Assembly (NCBI GenBank): GCA_021772915.1
Contig: JAJFLB010000014.1
Coordinates: forward strand, 1 to 64,000
Direction: 5' to 3'
Source of the DNA: Gammaproteobacteria bacterium
GTDB taxonomy: Bacteria; Pseudomonadota; Gammaproteobacteria; Xanthomonadales; SZUA-36
Length of the DNA: 64,000 nt
The position numbers and the translations under genes are program-made. The stretch's first letter is position 1. Each line of letters starts with the position of its first letter. Shown piece by piece: positions 16,460 through 26,431 of the stretch. Below the pieces are notes generated by a model that saw only the letters and a program-made list of their open reading frames with translations, was not told where the DNA came from and searched no databases.

Positions 16460-16566
16460 GACCGACGAGCTCGCTCGTCGGGAATGTTACCTTGGGATCA
16501 CACCACTTCGACCGCGAGTGGGTCTTTCCGCGAAATGTTCCCGATGAGCAAGCTCATCAGTCCTAC
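16456..16566. repeat. Inverted REP pair between dapB and carA
   Basis: Forward copy 16456-16485 (GTAGGACCGACGAGC, complement, GGGAAT) and inverted copy 16538-16566 (TTCCCGATGAGC to TCCTAC) form a BIME-like pair. The second copy keeps its stem through paired substitutions (GATGAGC with GCTCATC). 16567-16722 has no further feature I can support. Confidence 0.9.
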
Positions 16567-16722
16567 GGGAAAATTCGTTAGACAGCTCAATAGTGATCCA
16601 GTAAAATTCTGACGCTTAGAGCAACATTTGAGCCGGAAGCGTCCGGCACATTGAACACTCATCGAATCTAAGCGGGAATGGCTGCCACGGTATTCCCGTT
16701 TTGTGTGTCCGGAGACAGGAAT

Positions 16723-17877
16723 TTGACTCAAAAGGCAGTGCTGGCATTGGAAGATGGTAGCCTGTTCTTCGGTCAAAGCATTGGGTCTACCGGTGATGCG
16801 ACCGGAGAGGTGGTCTTCAATACCTCAATGACCGGCTACCAGGAAATTCTGACCGACCCGTCTTACGCAAAGCAACTTGTAACACTCACTTTTCCTCATA
16901 TTGGCAATACTGGCTGCAATGCGGTTGATGAGGAATCCGACCGGGTGATGGTGGCCGGTCTGTTGGTACGTGATACGGCCATGTTGCACAGCAATTGGCG
17001 CAGTGGGGGGTCACTGCATAGCTACCTGCAGCGTTTTGGCGTGGTTGCTATTGCAGGTATCGATACACGTCGATTAACGCGGATTCTGCGAGAAAAGGGA
17101 GCCCTGGGTGGCTGCCTGATGAGCTTCGGGCCAAAAGAGGCAGATCAGGCCCCTGTGCTGGCCCTTGAGAAGGCGAGAGATTTCCCGGGCATGCAAGGGC
17201 AGGATCTTGCCCGCGAAGTGACGACCGCCGATGCCTATGAGTGGAAACAGGGCAGTTACGATCTTGACACGCAGGTCTGGAGACCAGGCAAGGCTGCGCT
17301 ACACGTGGTTGCCTATGATTTTGGCATCAAGCGCAATATCCTGCGTATGCTGTGCGACCGTGGTTGTCGTGTAACAGTGGTTCCGGCCACCACACCTGCC
17401 AACGAGGTCCTGGCCATGCAGCCTGATGGTGTGTTCCTGTCCAATGGCCCCGGTGATCCCGAGCCCTGCGGCTATGCTATCGCCGCCATTCAGGAAATAC
17501 TGCAAACCAGCGTGCCGGTTTTCGGAATCTGCCTGGGTGTCCAGCTGCTGGGTCTCGCAGTGGGTGCCCGGACGGTCAAAATGACGGTTGGCCATCACGG
17601 TGCCAATCACCCGGTGCAGGACCTCGCCAGCAAGCAGGTCATGATTACGAGTCAGAATCACGGCTTTGCATTGTCCGAGGACAGTTTGCCGGCAAACGTC
17701 CGGGCTACGCATCGTTCATTGTTCGACGGCAGTTTGCAGGGTGTGGAATTGATCAACGGCCGGGCCTTTGGTTTTCAGGGCCATCCTGAGGCCAGCCCCG
17801 GCCCCCATGACGTCGCGCCCTTATTCGACCGTTTTGTTGCCATGATGAAAACCGATAATGAAGGCTCCCAGGGCTAA
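16723..17877 (+). CDS. carA: Carbamoyl-phosphate synthase small subunit CarA
   Basis: A 384-residue glutamine amidotransferase subunit that supplies ammonia for carbamoyl phosphate (arginine and pyrimidine synthesis). The N-terminal half has [20 protein letters not shown]. The GATase domain has the nucleophile in [14 protein letters not shown] and the His/Glu pair in [15 protein letters not shown]. The start is probably TTG at 16723, after a GGAGACAGGA ribosome site, giving [13 protein letters not shown] in line with known CarA. An ATG at 16678 would add 15 unrelated residues. The TAA stop overlaps the carB ATG by one base. Confidence 0.96.
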   Translation: MTQKAVLALEDGSLFFGQSIGSTGDATGEVVFNTSMTGYQEILTDPSYAKQLVTLTFPHIGNTGCNAVDEESDRVMVAGLLVRDTAMLHSNWRSGGSLHSYLQRFGVVAIAGIDTRRLTRILREKGALGGCLMSFGPKEADQAPVLALEKARDFPGMQGQDLAREVTTADAYEWKQGSYDLDTQVWRPGKAALHVVAYDFGIKRNILRMLCDRGCRVTVVPATTPANEVLAMQPDGVFLSNGPGDPEPCGYAIAAIQEILQTSVPVFGICLGVQLLGLAVGARTVKMTVGHHGANHPVQDLASKQVMITSQNHGFALSEDSLPANVRATHRSLFDGSLQGVELINGRAFGFQGHPEASPGPHDVAPLFDRFVAMMKTDNEGSQG

Positions 17878-20800
17878 TGCCGGGCAGAACTGACATAAAG
17901 ACCATCCTGATCATCGGTGCTGGTCCGATCGTAATCGGTCAGGCATGTGAATTCGATTACTCCGGTGCCCAGGCCTGTAAGGCCCTGCGTGAGGAAGGCT
18001 ACCGAGTGGTGTTGGTCAATTCGAATCCGGCGACCATCATGACCGATCCGGAAACCGCTGATTCCGTCTACATCGAACCCATTGAGTGGCGTACGGTTGA
18101 GCGTATTATCGAACAGGAAAGACCCGATGCATTGCTGCCTACCATGGGTGGCCAGACGGCCTTGAATTGTGCCCTGGATCTTAATCGCAAGGGTGTGCTC
18201 AAGAAGTTTGGTGTGGAGATGATCGGTGCCTCAAGGGCAGCCATTGACATGGCTGAGGATCGTGACCTGTTTCGTCGTGCCATGGCTGAAATCGGCCTGG
18301 AGACACCGGAAGCAGAGTTGGCCCATAGTCTCGATGAAGCGCTGACGATACTGGAAACAATCGGGTTCCCTACCATCATCCGGCCATCCTTCACCATGGG
18401 TGGCTCCGGTGGTGGAATTGCTTACAACCGTGAAGAATTTGTCGAGATTGTCAGTAACGGACTGGAGCAGTCGCCTACCACCGAGGTGTTGCTGGAAGTA
18501 TCCGTACTGGGCTGGAAAGAGTATGAAATGGAAGTCGTACGTGACAACCAGGACAACTGCATCATCGTTTGCTCCATAGAAAATGTCGATCCAATGGGTA
18601 TCCATACGGGTGATTCCATAACGGTGGCACCGGCGTTGACCCTGACCGACAGGGAATACCAGCGACTGCGTAATGCCTCGATCGCGGTACTAAGAAAAAT
18701 TGGTGTGGATACGGGGGGTTCCAATGTGCAGTTTGCAATTAACCCCGAAGACGGCAAGGTTGTCATCATCGAGATGAACCCGCGGGTTTCCCGTTCCTCT
18801 GCTCTGGCTTCAAAGGCTACCGGATTTCCGATCGCCAAGGTCGCGGCCAAGTTGGCGGTTGGTTTTACCCTCAATGAACTGCGCAATGAGATTACCGGTG
18901 GTGCGACACCTGCTTCATTCGAGCCCAGCATTGATTACGTGGTGACCAAGATACCGCGTTTTGCCTTTGAGAAATTTCCGGCGGCCAATGACCGTCTGAC
19001 TACGCAAATGAAGTCAGTGGGTGAGGCCATGGCCATTGGCCGGACATTTCAGGAGTCCCTGCAAAAGGCACTGCGTAGCCTGGAAACTGGCCGGGACGGT
19101 TTTGATACGGTGCTGCAGGCCACCCATGCGCGTGATCGCGCCACCGAACTGAAGCGTGAGTTACGTGAGGCTGGTGCGGAGCGCTTGTGGTATGTGGCAG
19201 AAGCTTTTCGGGAGGGTATGGAGGCGCAGGAAGTGCATGCGTTGACATCTATTGACCCATGGTTCCTGGCTCAGATTGAAGACCTGATGCGGACCGAGGC
19301 CGAGCTTGTGCAACGCGGTGTGTCAGCGCTGAACAGGCCATATTTGTATCAACTCAAGCAAAAGGGATTTTCCGATGCACGATTAGCCACGCTGCTCGAT
19401 TGCAGCGAACAAGAGCTGCGTGAGTTGCGGCATGAGCTTGATATTCGGCCAGTTTACAAGCGCGTCGACACCTGCGCAGCAGAATTTGCCACAACCACGG
19501 CCTATCTGTATTCAACCTACGACGAGGAATGTGAATCTGAACCTACCCTCAAACGCAAGATCATGGTTCTGGGTGGTGGTCCGAACCGCATAGGGCAGGG
19601 CATTGAATTCGACTACTGTTGTGTGCATGCGGCGCTGGCATTGCGGAAAGAGGGTTTCGAGACCATTATGGTCAACTGCAATCCCGAGACGGTTTCCACT
19701 GATTACGACACCTCCGACCGTTTATATTTTGAACCCCTGACATTGGAAGACGTGCTGGAGATCGTCCACTGCGAGCAGCCTGAAGGCGTAATTGTTCAGT
19801 ATGGCGGGCAGACGCCATTGAAGCTGGCACATCCCCTGGAGGCGGCCGGTGTGCCCATTATTGGCACCTCGCCGGACTCTATTGACCTGGCCGAAGACCG
19901 GGAGCGTTTCCAGAAACTGTTACAGAAGCTGGACTTGCGGCAACCGCCAAACCGCACGGCAAGCAGTGCTGAGCAGGCGGTATTGCTGGCCGATGAAATC
20001 GGCTATCCGCTGGTAGTGCGGCCGTCCTATGTGCTGGGTGGCCGGGCCATGGATGTGGTCCACGATGAGCAGGACTTACACCGCTACATGCGTGATGCCG
20101 TAAAGGTTTCCAACGATTCGCCGGTATTACTGGATCATTTTCTGGACCACGCCATCGAGGTGGATATTGATGCCATCTGTGATGGCCGTAATGTACTGAT
20201 CGGCGGCATCATGGAGCATATTGAGCAGGCCGGGGTGCATTCAGGTGATTCTGCATGCTCAATTCCTCCCCACTCCCTCTCTGTGGAAATCCAGGACGAA
20301 ATGCGGGAGCAAATGAGGATCATGGGACTGGAGCTCGGTGTGGTCGGTCTGATGAATGCCCAGTTTGCTGTTCGTGGCAAGGATATTTACATCCTTGAGG
20401 TAAATCCCCGGGCTTCACGAACCGTACCGTTTGTGTCCAAGGCTACCGGGCGACCCCTGGCCGCGATATCCGCCCTATGCATGATTGGAAAAACACTTAA
20501 AGATCAATTCAATATGGAAGAAATAGTACCTAAATTCTATTCTGTAAAAGAAGCAATTTTTCCATTTCTCAAATTCCCGGGTGTGGATCCGATCCTGGGG
20601 CCGGAAATGCGCTCAACGGGTGAGGTGATGGGTGTGGGTAGAAGTTTTGGATCTGCCTGTGCACGTGCCATGAAAGCGGCCAATTATGGTATTCCCAAGC
20701 CTGGACGGGCATTTTTGAGCGTACGTGATGCGGATAAGGAGTCCCTGGTGCCAGTGGCACAGGATCTGGTCGAGAGAGGCTACTCCCTGCTTGCAACCGG

Positions 20801-21119
20801 GGGGACATGTGAGTACCTGTGTAACCACGGGTTTGAGTGTGAACGGGTCAATAAGGTCGCTGAAGGTCAGCCCCACATTGTTGACGCCATCAAGAACGGT
20901 GAGGTTGAATTCATTGTAAACACCACCGAAGGCCGCCAGGCGATCGCTGATTCCTACTCCATTCGTCGTGAGGCCCTACAATACAAGGTAAGCTATACCA
21001 CAACGATTGCACGTGGCTGGGCCACTCTGCAGGCGATTGACCACGAGTTTGATCCGGCGGTGCGCAGTCTGCAGCAGTTGCACAATGTGGCCGGCGAAAA
21101 AGAAGCATTGAAAGAGTAG
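17877..21119 (+). CDS. carB: Carbamoyl-phosphate synthase large subunit CarB
   Basis: A 1080-residue synthetase with two homologous ATP-grasp halves: carboxy phosphate formation in the first and carbamate phosphorylation in the second. Each half begins with a glycine-rich block ([19 protein letters not shown] and [19 protein letters not shown]). A C-terminal MGS-like regulatory domain (from about 940) carries [10 protein letters not shown]. The full length equals that of the family. A stretch at about 20490-20575 is locally AT-rich with many rare codons, unlike the rest of the gene. It is translationally coupled to carA. Confidence 0.99.
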   Translation: MPGRTDIKTILIIGAGPIVIGQACEFDYSGAQACKALREEGYRVVLVNSNPATIMTDPETADSVYIEPIEWRTVERIIEQERPDALLPTMGGQTALNCALDLNRKGVLKKFGVEMIGASRAAIDMAEDRDLFRRAMAEIGLETPEAELAHSLDEALTILETIGFPTIIRPSFTMGGSGGGIAYNREEFVEIVSNGLEQSPTTEVLLEVSVLGWKEYEMEVVRDNQDNCIIVCSIENVDPMGIHTGDSITVAPALTLTDREYQRLRNASIAVLRKIGVDTGGSNVQFAINPEDGKVVIIEMNPRVSRSSALASKATGFPIAKVAAKLAVGFTLNELRNEITGGATPASFEPSIDYVVTKIPRFAFEKFPAANDRLTTQMKSVGEAMAIGRTFQESLQKALRSLETGRDGFDTVLQATHARDRATELKRELREAGAERLWYVAEAFREGMEAQEVHALTSIDPWFLAQIEDLMRTEAELVQRGVSALNRPYLYQLKQKGFSDARLATLLDCSEQELRELRHELDIRPVYKRVDTCAAEFATTTAYLYSTYDEECESEPTLKRKIMVLGGGPNRIGQGIEFDYCCVHAALALRKEGFETIMVNCNPETVSTDYDTSDRLYFEPLTLEDVLEIVHCEQPEGVIVQYGGQTPLKLAHPLEAAGVPIIGTSPDSIDLAEDRERFQKLLQKLDLRQPPNRTASSAEQAVLLADEIGYPLVVRPSYVLGGRAMDVVHDEQDLHRYMRDAVKVSNDSPVLLDHFLDHAIEVDIDAICDGRNVLIGGIMEHIEQAGVHSGDSACSIPPHSLSVEIQDEMREQMRIMGLELGVVGLMNAQFAVRGKDIYILEVNPRASRTVPFVSKATGRPLAAISALCMIGKTLKDQFNMEEIVPKFYSVKEAIFPFLKFPGVDPILGPEMRSTGEVMGVGRSFGSACARAMKAANYGIPKPGRAFLSVRDADKESLVPVAQDLVERGYSLLATGGTCEYLCNHGFECERVNKVAEGQPHIVDAIKNGEVEFIVNTTEGRQAIADSYSIRREALQYKVSYTTTIARGWATLQAIDHEFDPAVRSLQQLHNVAGEKEALKE

Positions 21120-21127
21120 GCTCCTGT

Positions 21128-21604
21128 ATGAAAAGAACTCCGTTAACACGACAAGGAGCCGAGCGCTTGCGCGCCGAAGCCCTGCATTTGAAAAAAGTGG
21201 TACGCCCGCAAATCATAGCTGCCATTGCTGAAGCACGGGCGCACGGGGACTTGAAAGAGAACGCAGAATACCACGCAGCCAGGGAACAACAGGGGTTTGC
21301 CGAGGGCCGCATACAGCACCTGGAGGCAGCACTTTCCGGCGCGCAGATCATTGACATCACCAAGTTGAACCCCGGTGGAAAAGTGGTTTTTGGGGCGACT
21401 GTCACCTTGTATGACGACTCTGCCGATGCCCAAACAACCTACCAGCTAGTGGGCGATCTTGAATCCGATCTCAAGGAAAACCGTATCGCAATTACCTCAC
21501 CCATTGCGAGGGCGATGATCGGTCGCGAAGAAGGCGATGAAATTGTTGTTGACGCGCCTGCGGGCGAAATAGTCTATGAAATTGTCAGCGTTGAGTACCT
21601 CTGA
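21128..21604 (+). CDS. greA: Transcription elongation factor GreA
   Basis: A 158-residue factor that stimulates transcript cleavage by backtracked RNA polymerase. The N-terminal coiled coil (residues 1-75) bears the acidic tip [14 protein letters not shown], whose Asp and Glu reach the active site. The C-terminal FKBP-like domain contains [10 protein letters not shown] and [16 protein letters not shown]. It follows carB by 8 bp in the conserved gammaproteobacterial order and overlaps the recJ start by 29 nt. Confidence 0.97.
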   Translation: MKRTPLTRQGAERLRAEALHLKKVVRPQIIAAIAEARAHGDLKENAEYHAAREQQGFAEGRIQHLEAALSGAQIIDITKLNPGGKVVFGATVTLYDDSADAQTTYQLVGDLESDLKENRIAITSPIARAMIGREEGDEIVVDAPAGEIVYEIVSVEYL

Positions 21605-23333
21605 GGGTCGTACGCTCCGGCAGCGTGAGCTTGATGTAGAGTCCGGTTGCCTGCCGGATTCACTGCACCCGGTTATCCAGCGTATCCTGCTGGCTCGCAA
21701 CATCATGAACGAGGAATCCATGGATTTGCAGCTGGGTCGTTTGCAGCCACCGGCGACATTGTCCGGAATTCGTGCGGCTGCGATGATCGTTGCGGACGCC
21801 GTGGTCACTGGACAAAGCATCCTGATCGTTGGTGACTTTGATGCCGATGGTGCTACGGGTACGGCGGTTGCGGTAAGGGCCCTGCGGCTGATGGGTGCGA
21901 CAAATGTAGACTTTCGCGTCCCCAACCGCTTTGAGTTTGGATATGGGCTTAGCGTGGCACTGGTTGAGACACTGGCAGAGCCGCCTCCACAGGTATTGGT
22001 GACGGTGGATTCCGGCATCAGTTCAATCAACGGGGTGGCGCGGGCAAGGGCCCTGGGTTGTAAGGTCGTGGTGACCGATCACCACCTGCCTGGCGAGGTG
22101 GTGCCTGAAGCGGATGCCATCGTTAACCCCAATTGTGCTGGTGACCGGTTTCCCAGCAAGGCGCTGGCTGGTGTGGGTGTTGTTTTTTACCTGATGAGTG
22201 CAGTCCGGGGTGTCCTGCGTGAACGTGACTGGTTTACCCTGCCGCGCCGGGATCCGAACCTGGGACGCCTGCTTGACCTGGTGGCATTGGGGACAGTGGC
22301 TGATCTGGTCCCGCTGGATAACAATAACCGCATCCTGGTCCGTCAGGGGATGGACCGTATCCGCCAGGGTCTGTGCAGTCCCGGTTTGCTGGCATTATTG
22401 CGGTTGGGGAAACGTGATTACCGCCATTTGGTGGCCGGTGACCTGGGTTTTGCCGTGGCACCCCGGCTAAATGCCGCCGGGCGTATGGAAGACATGGGTG
22501 TGGGTATCCGTTGCCTGCTTACCGATGACCGCGAAGAGGCAATGGTGCTGGCTACTGAACTGGATGAACTGAACCACCAGCGCCGCGCCAGACAGAAACA
22601 GATGCAGACTGAAGCATTGGCCCAGATAAAGACTTTGTTGGCGAGCCTGGAAGGTGAGACTCTACCGGTCGGTTTATGCCTGCACGATGACCGCTGGCAC
22701 CAGGGTATTGTCGGTTTGGTCGCGGCCCGGATCAAGGATGCCGTACACCGTCCTGTGATTGCATTCGCACCTGAGTCAGAGGGCTCTGCCGTACTGAAAG
22801 GTTCAGCCCGCTCGGTCACTGGATTGCATATCCGTGATGTGCTCGCACACGTGGACGCACTCAACCCTGAAATGATGACCGCATTTGGCGGACATGCCAT
22901 GGCCGCAGGTCTGACCTTGCCGGCCGTCTCGCTGGAGTCCTTCAAACAGGCTTTCACTGCCGCCACTGAGTATTTTATGCAGGGCAAGACACTTGATAAC
23001 GATATCCTGACCGATGGTGAATTGGCACCGGAAGACATCAATTTGGGATTTGCGGAGGAATTGCGTGCTCTCGGACCATGGGGTCAGCATTTCCCCGAGC
23101 CCGTATTTGCGGGACGTTTCGTGGTGGAAGAGCATCGCGTTGTGGGTGGTGCACACCTGAAAATGCAGCTCAGGCCAGTTGATGGAGAAGCCAGCATTGA
23201 CGCCATTGCATTTGGAAAGTTGCCGGAAGACCTGCCAGATACTGATACGGCCGGCTTTGTTTACAGGCTCGATGTCAATCATTTTCGAGGTCACAAAACC
23301 TGCCAGCTGATGGTGGAGCAGATTCTTGCCTGA
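21576..23333 (+). CDS. recJ: Single-strand DNA exonuclease RecJ
   Basis: A 585-residue 5'-3' exonuclease of the DHH superfamily, acting in recombination (RecF pathway) and mismatch repair. Metal-binding motifs in order: [49 protein letters not shown]. The C-terminal DHHA1 and OB regions include [13 protein letters not shown]. Translation starts inside greA, giving a coupled greA-recJ pair. Other start codons a few residues downstream cannot be excluded. Confidence 0.96.
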   Translation: MKLSALSTSEGRTLRQRELDVESGCLPDSLHPVIQRILLARNIMNEESMDLQLGRLQPPATLSGIRAAAMIVADAVVTGQSILIVGDFDADGATGTAVAVRALRLMGATNVDFRVPNRFEFGYGLSVALVETLAEPPPQVLVTVDSGISSINGVARARALGCKVVVTDHHLPGEVVPEADAIVNPNCAGDRFPSKALAGVGVVFYLMSAVRGVLRERDWFTLPRRDPNLGRLLDLVALGTVADLVPLDNNNRILVRQGMDRIRQGLCSPGLLALLRLGKRDYRHLVAGDLGFAVAPRLNAAGRMEDMGVGIRCLLTDDREEAMVLATELDELNHQRRARQKQMQTEALAQIKTLLASLEGETLPVGLCLHDDRWHQGIVGLVAARIKDAVHRPVIAFAPESEGSAVLKGSARSVTGLHIRDVLAHVDALNPEMMTAFGGHAMAAGLTLPAVSLESFKQAFTAATEYFMQGKTLDNDILTDGELAPEDINLGFAEELRALGPWGQHFPEPVFAGRFVVEEHRVVGGAHLKMQLRPVDGEASIDAIAFGKLPEDLPDTDTAGFVYRLDVNHFRGHKTCQLMVEQILA

Positions 23334-23363
23334 TCTGCTGTTAATCTTGTAACCTGAGATCAG

Positions 23364-23392
23364 CGGTTCCGCGGGTTGAATGTAGTTATAAT
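23364..23392 (+). promoter_or_regulatory. Possible promoter of prfB-lysS
   Basis: A perfect TATAAT (23387-23392) lies 45 bp before prfB. The -35 box (CGGTTC) is poor. A small hairpin GCCAC / GTGGC follows at about 23397-23413 in the leader. Confidence 0.4.
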
Positions 23393-23437
23393 GCACCGCC
23401 ACGAACTTGTGGCTCGAACAGATTTGGAAGTCGGCGT

Positions 23438-24545
23438 ATGGAAACCAACCAGATCAGCAACCAGCTTGAAGACCTGCAACGCCGACTGGATGCGTTAAGG
23501 GGGTACCTTTGACTATGCGGGCAACAAAGACCGTCTGGAAGAGGTCGGTCGCGAATTAGAAAACCCCGAAATCTGGAATGAACCCGCGCGTGCGCAGGCA
23601 CTGGGGCGTGAGCGGGCGTTGCTGGACGGTATTGTCACGACTTTGGACCGGGTTTCACAGGGTCTGACAGACAATACGGGGATGCTGGAGATGGCCATCG
23701 AGGAGGACGATGCAGAGATCGTCGAATTTGTTCGGGTGGAACTCGGTGGTTTGCAGGACCAGGTTGAAAAACTCGAATTTCAACGGATGTTCAATGGAGA
23801 AATGGACCCCAACCCCTGTTACCTGGATATTCAAGCCGGCTCCGGCGGTACGGAGGCGCAGGACTGGGCTGAAATGCTTTTACGCATGTACCTGCGCTGG
23901 GTTGAGCGACGTGGATGGAAGGCCGACCTGGTCGAGGTTTCTTCAGGTGATGTGGCAGGTATAAAAAGCGCCACCGTTCACATCACGGGAGATTATGCCT
24001 TTGGCTGGTGCAAAACAGAAACTGGTGTGCACCGGCTGGTTAGAAAATCGCCATTTGACTCAGGAAATCGTCGGCATACTTCGTTTGCGGCGGTCTATGT
24101 GTCACCGGAAATTGATGATGACATTGATATTGAAATCAACCCGGCTGAGCTGCGAATTGATGTTTACCGGGCCTCGGGGGCGGGTGGGCAGCACGTGAAC
24201 CGTACCGAATCGGCAGTCCGCATCACCCATCTGCCCAGCAATACCGTTGTGCAATGCCAGAATGATCGTTCACAGCACAAAAATAAAGCCCACGCAATGA
24301 AGCAATTACGTGCCAAACTGTACGAACTGGAACTACAAAAGCGTAATGCTGAAAACCAGCAACTGGAAGACTCCAAGTCAGATATCGGCTGGGGCAGCCA
24401 GATTCGCTCCTATGTGCTGGATCAGTCCCGTATCAAGGATTTACGCACCAACGTGGAGACGGGAAATACCCAGGCCGTGCTGGATGGCGATCTGGATCAA
24501 TTTGTAGAGGCTTCCCTCAAGCAGGGTTTGTCGAGAGCTAGCTAA
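23438..24545 (+). CDS. prfB: Peptide chain release factor 2 (programmed +1 frameshift)
   Basis: Release factor for UGA and UAA stops. The gene is in two frames: codons from ATG 23438 to CTT 23507-23509, an in-frame TGA at 23510, then translation resumes at GAC 23511 to the stop at 24545, about 368 residues in total. The anticodon-mimic tripeptide SPF (about 204-206) and the peptidyl hydrolysis motif GGQ (about 249-251, [14 protein letters not shown]) identify RF2 rather than RF1. It is followed 12 bp later by lysS, as in E. coli. An annotation starting at 23619 would miss about 60 residues. Confidence 0.97.
23498..23512 (+). promoter_or_regulatory. prfB autoregulatory frameshift site
   Basis: An internal Shine-Dalgarno-like AGGGGG stands 3 nt before CTT TGA. 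This is the classic RF2 sensor: when RF2 is scarce the ribosome pauses at UGA and slips +1 on CUUU. Confidence 0.97.
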
Positions 24546-24557
24546 ACAGGAAACATT

Positions 24558-26084
24558 GTGAGCAAACAAGACACAAAAAACACTGATGGTCAGCATAAAG
24601 CAGATGAAAATCGCCTGGTTGCGGAACGCCGGGATAAATTGCGTGCCATAAAAGCGACTTCCATTGCATTTCCGAATGATTTTCATCCCAATGTACACGC
24701 TGCCCAATTGCACCAGCGCTTTGCGGATGATGACGTCGATGTGCTGGCCAATGTTGAAGAGACATTTGCACTGGCCGGTCGAATGCTGGCCAAACGGGTC
24801 ATGGGCAAGATCGCATTCGTCAGTATTCAGGATGGATCCGGGAGGATACAGTTTGTCGTACAGCGTGATAACCTGCCGGAAGGTTTGTACCAGCAGTTCA
24901 AGCAATGGGATATCGGTGACATTATTGGTGGTAGTGGCTCGATATTTCGCACCCAGAAGGGTGAATTGTCAGTCAAACCATCTGAGTTGCGTTTGTTGAC
25001 GAAGTCGCTGCGGCCGTTACCTGAGAAATATCATGGATTAACCGATACAGAAACCCGCTACCGGCAACGTTATGTTGATCTAATCATGAATGAAAACACG
25101 CGAACTATATTTCGTACCAGGGCGAAAATAATTAGTTTTATACGTGGCTTTATGGAGGCTCCGGGAAGGGAGTTTCTGGAGGTGGAAACCCCAATGATGC
25201 ATCCCATCCCGGGTGGAGCGACCGCCAGACCGTTTATTACCCATCACAATGCCCTGGATCTGGACATGTATCTGAGGATTGCGCCGGAACTGTACTTGAA
25301 ACGCCTGACGGTTGGAGGTCTGGACCGTGTTTATGAAATTAACCGCAATTTCCGCAATGAAGGTGTTTCTACCCGGCATAACCCGGAATTCACGATGCTG
25401 GAGTTCTATTGGGCCTATGCCGATTACAGCGACCTGATGGATTTGACCGAAGCCATGCTACGTGAACTGACCAAAACTGTTATCGGCGCTACTCAGGTGG
25501 AGTATCAGGGCAGAAGCATTGATTTTGGCGGCCCTTATGAGCGTGTCAGCGTCGAGCAGGCGGTCCGCAAGTTTAACCCGCAACTGGCGGACGCCGATTT
25601 GTGGGATGTGTCAACGTTGCAGTCTGCGTGTGCTGAGCTATCCATTCAGCCTGAAAAAAGTTGGGGTGCGGGAAAGTTGTTGCTGGAAATATTTGAAGCT
25701 ACGGTTGAGTCAAAACTGACCGATCCCGTATTTGTGACCCAGTACCCGACCGAGGTTTCTCCGCTTTCACGGCGAAACGACCAGAATCCCCTGGTTACGG
25801 ATCGCTTTGAGTTGTTTGTCGCCGGTCGTGAGATTGCCAATGGATTCTCGGAACTTAACGATCCGGAAGACCAGGCAGAGCGGTTCCGGGAGCAGGTGTT
25901 AAACAAGGACGCGGGTGATCTTGAGGCCATGCATTATGACGCCGACTATATCCGTGCACTGGAATACGGCATGCCACCCACGGCGGGCGAGGGCATCGGT
26001 ATCGACCGTCTGGTAATGCTTTTAACCGATGCGGCCTCGATCCGCGATGTATTGCTGTTTCCGCATATGCGACCGGAGGCCTAG
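24558..26084 (+). CDS. lysS: Lysyl-tRNA synthetase, class II
   Basis: A 508-residue class II synthetase charging tRNA-Lys. The N-terminal OB-fold anticodon domain ([20 protein letters not shown]) precedes the catalytic core with motif 1 near [16 protein letters not shown], motif 2 [20 protein letters not shown] and motif 3 [11 protein letters not shown]. The start is GTG with AGGAAA upstream. It is cotranscribed with prfB. There is no obvious T-tract terminator; a complex repeat region follows. Confidence 0.98.
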   Translation: MSKQDTKNTDGQHKADENRLVAERRDKLRAIKATSIAFPNDFHPNVHAAQLHQRFADDDVDVLANVEETFALAGRMLAKRVMGKIAFVSIQDGSGRIQFVVQRDNLPEGLYQQFKQWDIGDIIGGSGSIFRTQKGELSVKPSELRLLTKSLRPLPEKYHGLTDTETRYRQRYVDLIMNENTRTIFRTRAKIISFIRGFMEAPGREFLEVETPMMHPIPGGATARPFITHHNALDLDMYLRIAPELYLKRLTVGGLDRVYEINRNFRNEGVSTRHNPEFTMLEFYWAYADYSDLMDLTEAMLRELTKTVIGATQVEYQGRSIDFGGPYERVSVEQAVRKFNPQLADADLWDVSTLQSACAELSIQPEKSWGAGKLLLEIFEATVESKLTDPVFVTQYPTEVSPLSRRNDQNPLVTDRFELFVAGREIANGFSELNDPEDQAERFREQVLNKDAGDLEAMHYDADYIRALEYGMPPTAGEGIGIDRLVMLLTDAASIRDVLLFPHMRPEA

Positions 26085-26126
26085 GCAAAAGAACTCGGGT
26101 CCACCTTATACAGGCGGGCGCCGTGC

Positions 26127-26218
26127 CGGATGTTTGCTTCCGGGACCCGCCATGAACCCATCCTTGGGGGCTCGGTCGTTTCATCCCTGAAACTCACCTT
26201 CCCGAAAGCAAACATCCG
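26127..26218. repeat. 19-bp inverted repeat downstream of lysS
   Basis: CGGATGTTTGCTTCCGGGA (26127-26145) is the inverse of 26200-26218 with one mismatch, spaced by 54 bp. It is the left half of a composite repeat unit in the lysS-xdhB gap (26085-26431). No gene is visible in that gap. Confidence 0.85.
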
Positions 26219-26293
26219 ACCCAGCTTTGCCGTCACCTTCATCCTTCGACTCATCCAAAAAGAACCAGTGGTTAGCGCTACATTGACTTAGCA

Positions 26294-26401
26294 GTGGGGG
26301 TGCAGTATCTCCCTTCAGGACTGTATGCAACAGGGAAGTTGCATCCAAGTCCCCAGGGAGGGGTTCACGACGGGTCCTGAAGGGAGATACTGCACCCTCA
26401 C
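26294..26401. repeat. 28-bp near-perfect inverted repeat with nested hairpin
   Basis: The arms 26294-26321 and 26374-26401 pair over 28 bp with one mismatch; the inner 24 bp are perfect. The loop of 52 nt carries its own hairpin ATGCAAC / GTTGCAT. There is no T run, so it is not a simple terminator. Between convergent lysS and xdhB it would fold in RNA from either strand. Its nature as a non-autonomous mobile repeat is inferred. Confidence 0.9.
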
Positions 26402-26431
26402 AGTGGACCGTCACCGAAAACCATTACTTCC

